Source: Phlegmacium glaucopus
Taxonomy: Eukaryota; Basidiomycota; Agaricomycetes; Agaricales; Cortinariaceae
Direction: 5' to 3'
Length of the DNA: 64,000 nt
NCBI GenBank assembly: GCA_015039465.1
Contig: MU130010.1
Coordinates: forward strand, 88,198 to 152,197
Shown: positions 60,819 through 64,000 of the stretch, in pieces
How positions within the stretch are numbered: the first letter of the stretch is position 1
Layout: every line of letters begins with the position of its first letter
Program-made: the position numbers and the translations under genes
The notes under the pieces: model-generated
Database searches by the model: none
What the model was told of the DNA's origin: nothing
What the model saw: only the letters and a program-made list of their open reading frames with translations

Positions 60819-62455
60819 TTATTTTCGCCCACTTTTCCCGGATTCCGCTAGAGTCGCAAAAAAATCTGTCACATCAGATTCGTTAACGACTTTCCCTTCT
60901 TGCGCAAAAGGACGCAGAAATTTGATCAGATCATCACTGGTGTTGCCATTAGTTATCTGAGCCTGGGAAGATAGGGAAGTAACGTACCGCAATTCATTAA
61001 AGGCGTGAATGCCATCTATAGCTCTATCTCTCGGTAAGTGTTGCAAAGCACGTATACCCAGCTCTTCCAAAGAAAGTCCTACAAGATGTTCAAGCTATTA
61101 GTAATATGAAATTCATTCAAGAGTACACTTACCTGAATCAGGATCGTCAGGAGGTTCATAGGTTTCTTCCTCTTCAAGAAGAAACTGATCTGCTTTCAGA
61201 GGTAGTAAACACTAAAGACGGCATCATACGTCATATATGGTCATGTAGAATGACAAAAGGAACAATACCCACTGAATCGCAGTGACACCACCGTTCCCGG
61301 AAATTGAGGGTACAAAATATATCACCAGCCCCTAAAGAAGAACTGGGATCTGATAGACCAATATCATCGATGATTTTACGAGCAAGAGAACATTGCGAAG
61401 GTGCCAGACATGGCTTTGATTGCGACAACAATGTATTGGATGGGCCTTTGGCTCGTTTTGCGTCAGGCTCTTCTTGGGATGAGGGTGACAAGGGGCGCTT
61501 GACTCCAGACGATGCTGGAGTGTGCCCATTTTCGACTCGAATTAACTCTTCTGAATCCGTCGAATCGCCATTCAGAATGCGCCAGGAATCTGTAACGCTA
61601 TCTCGGCCGACCATCATGAGCCCATAGGATCCTGCCCAACGACATAATGTTGGATTGCCGGAGACACAGGCCGCGCAGATAAAGCTCTCATACTCATCTC
61701 CAGATATTAGCGGTGGAGGAAGGCCAGAAGACGAAGCTTCCGAAGCAGCGTCATCGACATCTTGAATCTCAGCTAATTGACCATTAGTGGATAATGCCGA
61801 CGGTTCTATTGAAGTAGCAGGCGTATTTTCCCTCGAATTTGGTCTTTCCCGTAAATTGCAGCATGATTCATGAAACCAGTCCTATAAAATTGTCGACTTT
61901 GGTGCATGTATCGGGGTCATTGAAGATTGCGAACTTACTTCACATGAAAGACATTGGATCATAGTTTCCTTCTCTGTTTTAGAATCGTAAGGCCTCCCGC
62001 ACCTACAGAATTTTGCTTGGAAGTTTTGATTATATTGGTTTGAAGTATTTTCTGGTTCAATTTTTGGATTCAGGGTGCACTGGTGTGAAATGGCCTCCGT
62101 AGGGCAGTCGCAACGGAAGTTTCGTTTCGGAAATCTAAGAGAAAACGGGTAAAGCGAAGGCAACTTTGACATTGAGTAAACCAAATCTTACAATTCCACC
62201 TGCTCATGGTCTGTATGGCACGCGATCGAACATGCAGAACAGAGGCCACGGGCCCCTGGGCATGTAATGCAAAGGTAAACTGCCTGTCTGTCTCAAAGAA
62301 AGTATGTAGTTCATCATCAACAGGTAGAGAACATATAGATACCTCAGAGGCCCCAGTGAATATGTACATTTCGAAAACTGATGGGGTAGAGCAAGTGCTG
62401 CCTCCCTGACCAGTTCCGCTTGGGATTCAATGTATTCCGACAAAGTAGACGCCAT
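60819..62455 (-). CDS. mlo2: UBR-box and PHD-like protein, UBR7/Mlo2 family
   Basis: The start is ATG at 62453-62455 (MASTLSEYIESQAELVREAA). The UBR box (N-recognin zinc fold) spans CTYSLGPLR, CITCPGARGLCSACSIACHT and FPKRNFRCDCPT, split by introns. A PHD-like finger follows: FCRCGRPYDSKTEKETMIQC then LSCEDWFHESC and FICAACV. The last third is less conserved (FCTLNFRERWCHCDSC, LPRDRAIDGIHAFNELR) and ends FATLAESGKSGRK, stop at 60819-60821. About 470 residues. UBR7 is a putative E3 ligase that binds histone tails through its PHD finger; fission yeast Mlo2 is the likely fungal counterpart. It is divergent from the oxoprolinase-like gene, 144 bases between ATGs. Confidence 0.92.
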
Positions 62456-62599
62456 TCAAAGTGAGTGTGATGTGCCTGCCAACTTGCGCAACTACAAGCC
62501 CGGCCTGTGACGATCCGTCGGCCCGATGCCTTTCTACTCCGGAATATAGACGGAATCCAACCTATCAGCAACTGGAATCCAGTAAAAGCTCTTGTCTCC
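62456..62599. promoter_or_regulatory. Bidirectional spacer, UBR7-like and HyuB genes
   Basis: 144 bases separate the two start codons. The plus-strand frame of the right-hand gene stays open upstream to 62471 but contains no ATG, so translation most plausibly starts at 62600. Confidence 0.5.
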
Positions 62600-64000
62600 A
62601 TGGAAAATTCAAGGTCAAAGACACCCGGCAATGGCCCAGATCCTATTCTGCTCACTCTTTTCGCTAATCGCTTCATGAGCGTAGCAGAAGCAATGGGTCG
62701 TTCGTTGCAGCAAACCTCTATCAGCACCAACATCAAGGAACGTCTTGACTTTTCTTGTGCACTATTTGCCCCAGACGGCGATCTTGTTGCCAATGCACCC
62801 TTTATCCCGATACATCTGGGTTCCATGAGCTTGTATGTTTATCTGTCAGTTTCTCAGTCTCCGATTTCATTGCTTAAACATATTGATTAGTGCTGTAAAG
62901 TATCAGATGAACCTTTATGGCGACACTCTGAAGGAAGGCGACGTTTTAATGACGAACTCACCTCATGCTGGAGGCTCGTATGTTATATCACATCTATCTA
63001 TATTGAATATTGTCTTGACTTTTATTTATACTAGCCATCTTCCAGATATAACTATCATCACTCCTGTCTTTGACTCTAAATCAAAACAGATAATCTTCTT
63101 CACTGCATCGCGCGGTCATCATGCAGATATTGGTGGCATCCTACCAGGATCCATGCCACCTACATCTATTAACATTTTTGAAGAGGGTGCAGAAATTGTC
63201 AGCTTCAAGATCGTTGATGGAGGCGTATTTGATAGAAAGGGTTTGGTGGAGTATATGGTTGATAAACCAAGCCAATATCCCGGCAGTTCTGGGTGCCGTA
63301 ATATCCGAGATGTTGAGAGCGACCTCAAAGCTGTCAGTAATCACCCTGCTTTATTCGGCCCAACCTTGCTTACCCCCAATTAGCAAATTGCAGCAAATCA
63401 CAAAGGAATTCAACTAATACACGCGAGTAAGTCCCACCTCTATACTCTACTTCTTCCCAACCTTTCTTACCATAATTAATGTAGTTGTCGATGACTACGG
63501 GCTCGAAACTGTTCAGGAGTATATGTACCACATCCGATCCAATGCAGAACTATGTGTAAGGAACCTCCTCAAGGATGTCGCAAAACGCGCTGGCACAAAC
63601 GTTCTCTCCGCTGTCGATTACTTAGACGATGGATCACCAGTAAGTATGATTTTTTTTGTTGCCTCTCCACGTTTCCCTTTAATGCTTGTTCATCAGATCC
63701 AATTGCGAGTTGAGATTGACGAAACTACAGGTTCTGCCGTTCTTGATTTCCAAGGAACCGGATGTGAAGTCAGAGGGAATCTCAACGCACCGATCTCAGT
63801 AGTCCATTCGGCAGTCATCTATTGTATGCGAGCGATGCTTGATCTCGACATACCACTGAACGCCGGCTGTCTTGTCCCACTCGAAAGTGAGAAATCATGG
63901 TCAGCTTCGTGTTTGGAACCCAATTGAGCTTTAACCCTTTCTCCAGTCAAAATCCCTCCAAAATCTCTCCTGTCTCCATCTCGTACGGCCGCTGTGTGCG
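62600..64000 (+). CDS. 5-oxoprolinase/hydantoinase B domain protein lacking the HyuA half, right end cut by the window
   Basis: From ATG 62600 ([20 protein letters not shown]) the product matches the C-terminal HyuB half of 5-oxoprolinase: [112 protein letters not shown] and [19 protein letters not shown]. Introns join cleanly and no stops interrupt it. Full-length fungal 5-oxoprolinase is about 1,290 residues with a HyuA ATPase half first; that half is absent upstream, because the UBR7-like gene begins 144 bases away. This is either a stand-alone HyuB protein or a gene broken by rearrangement. 5-Oxoprolinase opens 5-oxoproline to glutamate in the glutathione cycle; without HyuA, ATP-driven activity would need a partner. 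The frame continues off the right edge. Confidence 0.85.

Overview
The window looks like nuclear DNA from a filamentous basidiomycete, most likely an agaricomycete mushroom. Nearly every gene is split by short introns of about 45-65 nt with GT...AG borders. Genes are packed on both strands with very short spacers. The protein set is fungal: a Ypk/Gad8-type AGC kinase, a fungal sphingolipid C9-methyltransferase, a Ppo-type fatty acid oxygenase, an SPX-RING protein and a DUF221/CSC1 channel. I see no rRNA, tRNA, CRISPR array or intact transposon. I recognise about 23 protein genes, all assigned by reading motifs and rebuilding splice junctions by eye.

Layout. 1-7.5 kb is gene-poor: two tandem paralogous small proteins (1220-1913 and 3801-4517, possibly beta-trefoil protease inhibitors) and a four-helix membrane protein (4964-5900, minus). 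7.5-13.1 kb holds the SNARE YKT6 and a Ppo-type dioxygenase/P450 fusion. 13.5-25.8 kb carries myosin II heavy chain, a Cid1-like nucleotidyltransferase, a Ypk1-type kinase and a Cdc4-type myosin essential light chain, all on plus. 26-36.6 kb has a FAF2/Ucp10-like UBA-UAS-UBX protein divergent from a PAC1-like proteasome chaperone, then a CSC1 channel divergent from mitochondrial release factor 1, then an SPX-RING protein. 37-41.1 kb has sphingolipid C9-methyltransferase, ribosomal protein eL24 and the v-SNARE Snc1. 41.5-55.5 kb is a minus-strand run of a CAMK-like kinase with a very long tail, the DNA polymerase epsilon catalytic subunit, and Ase1/PRC1. 55.5-64 kb is looser: repeat-bearing spacers, an FAD monooxygenase, a UBR7/Mlo2-like protein, and the 5' part of a gene carrying only the HyuB half of 5-oxoprolinase, which runs off the right edge.

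Functional themes. Cytokinesis and the spindle midzone are represented by the myosin II heavy chain, its likely light chain and Ase1. Membrane traffic is represented by Ykt6 and Snc1. Ubiquitin and proteasome biology is represented by the UBX protein, the PAC1-like chaperone, the SPX-RING protein and UBR7. The points most worth checking are the Ppo protein with no visible P450 heme-cysteine loop, the SPX-RING protein ending in a CaaX-like box, the HyuB-only oxoprolinase gene, the close spacing of myosin II heavy and light chain genes, and several genes whose first coding exon is only the start codon. I did not find a clearly undescribed multi-gene system.
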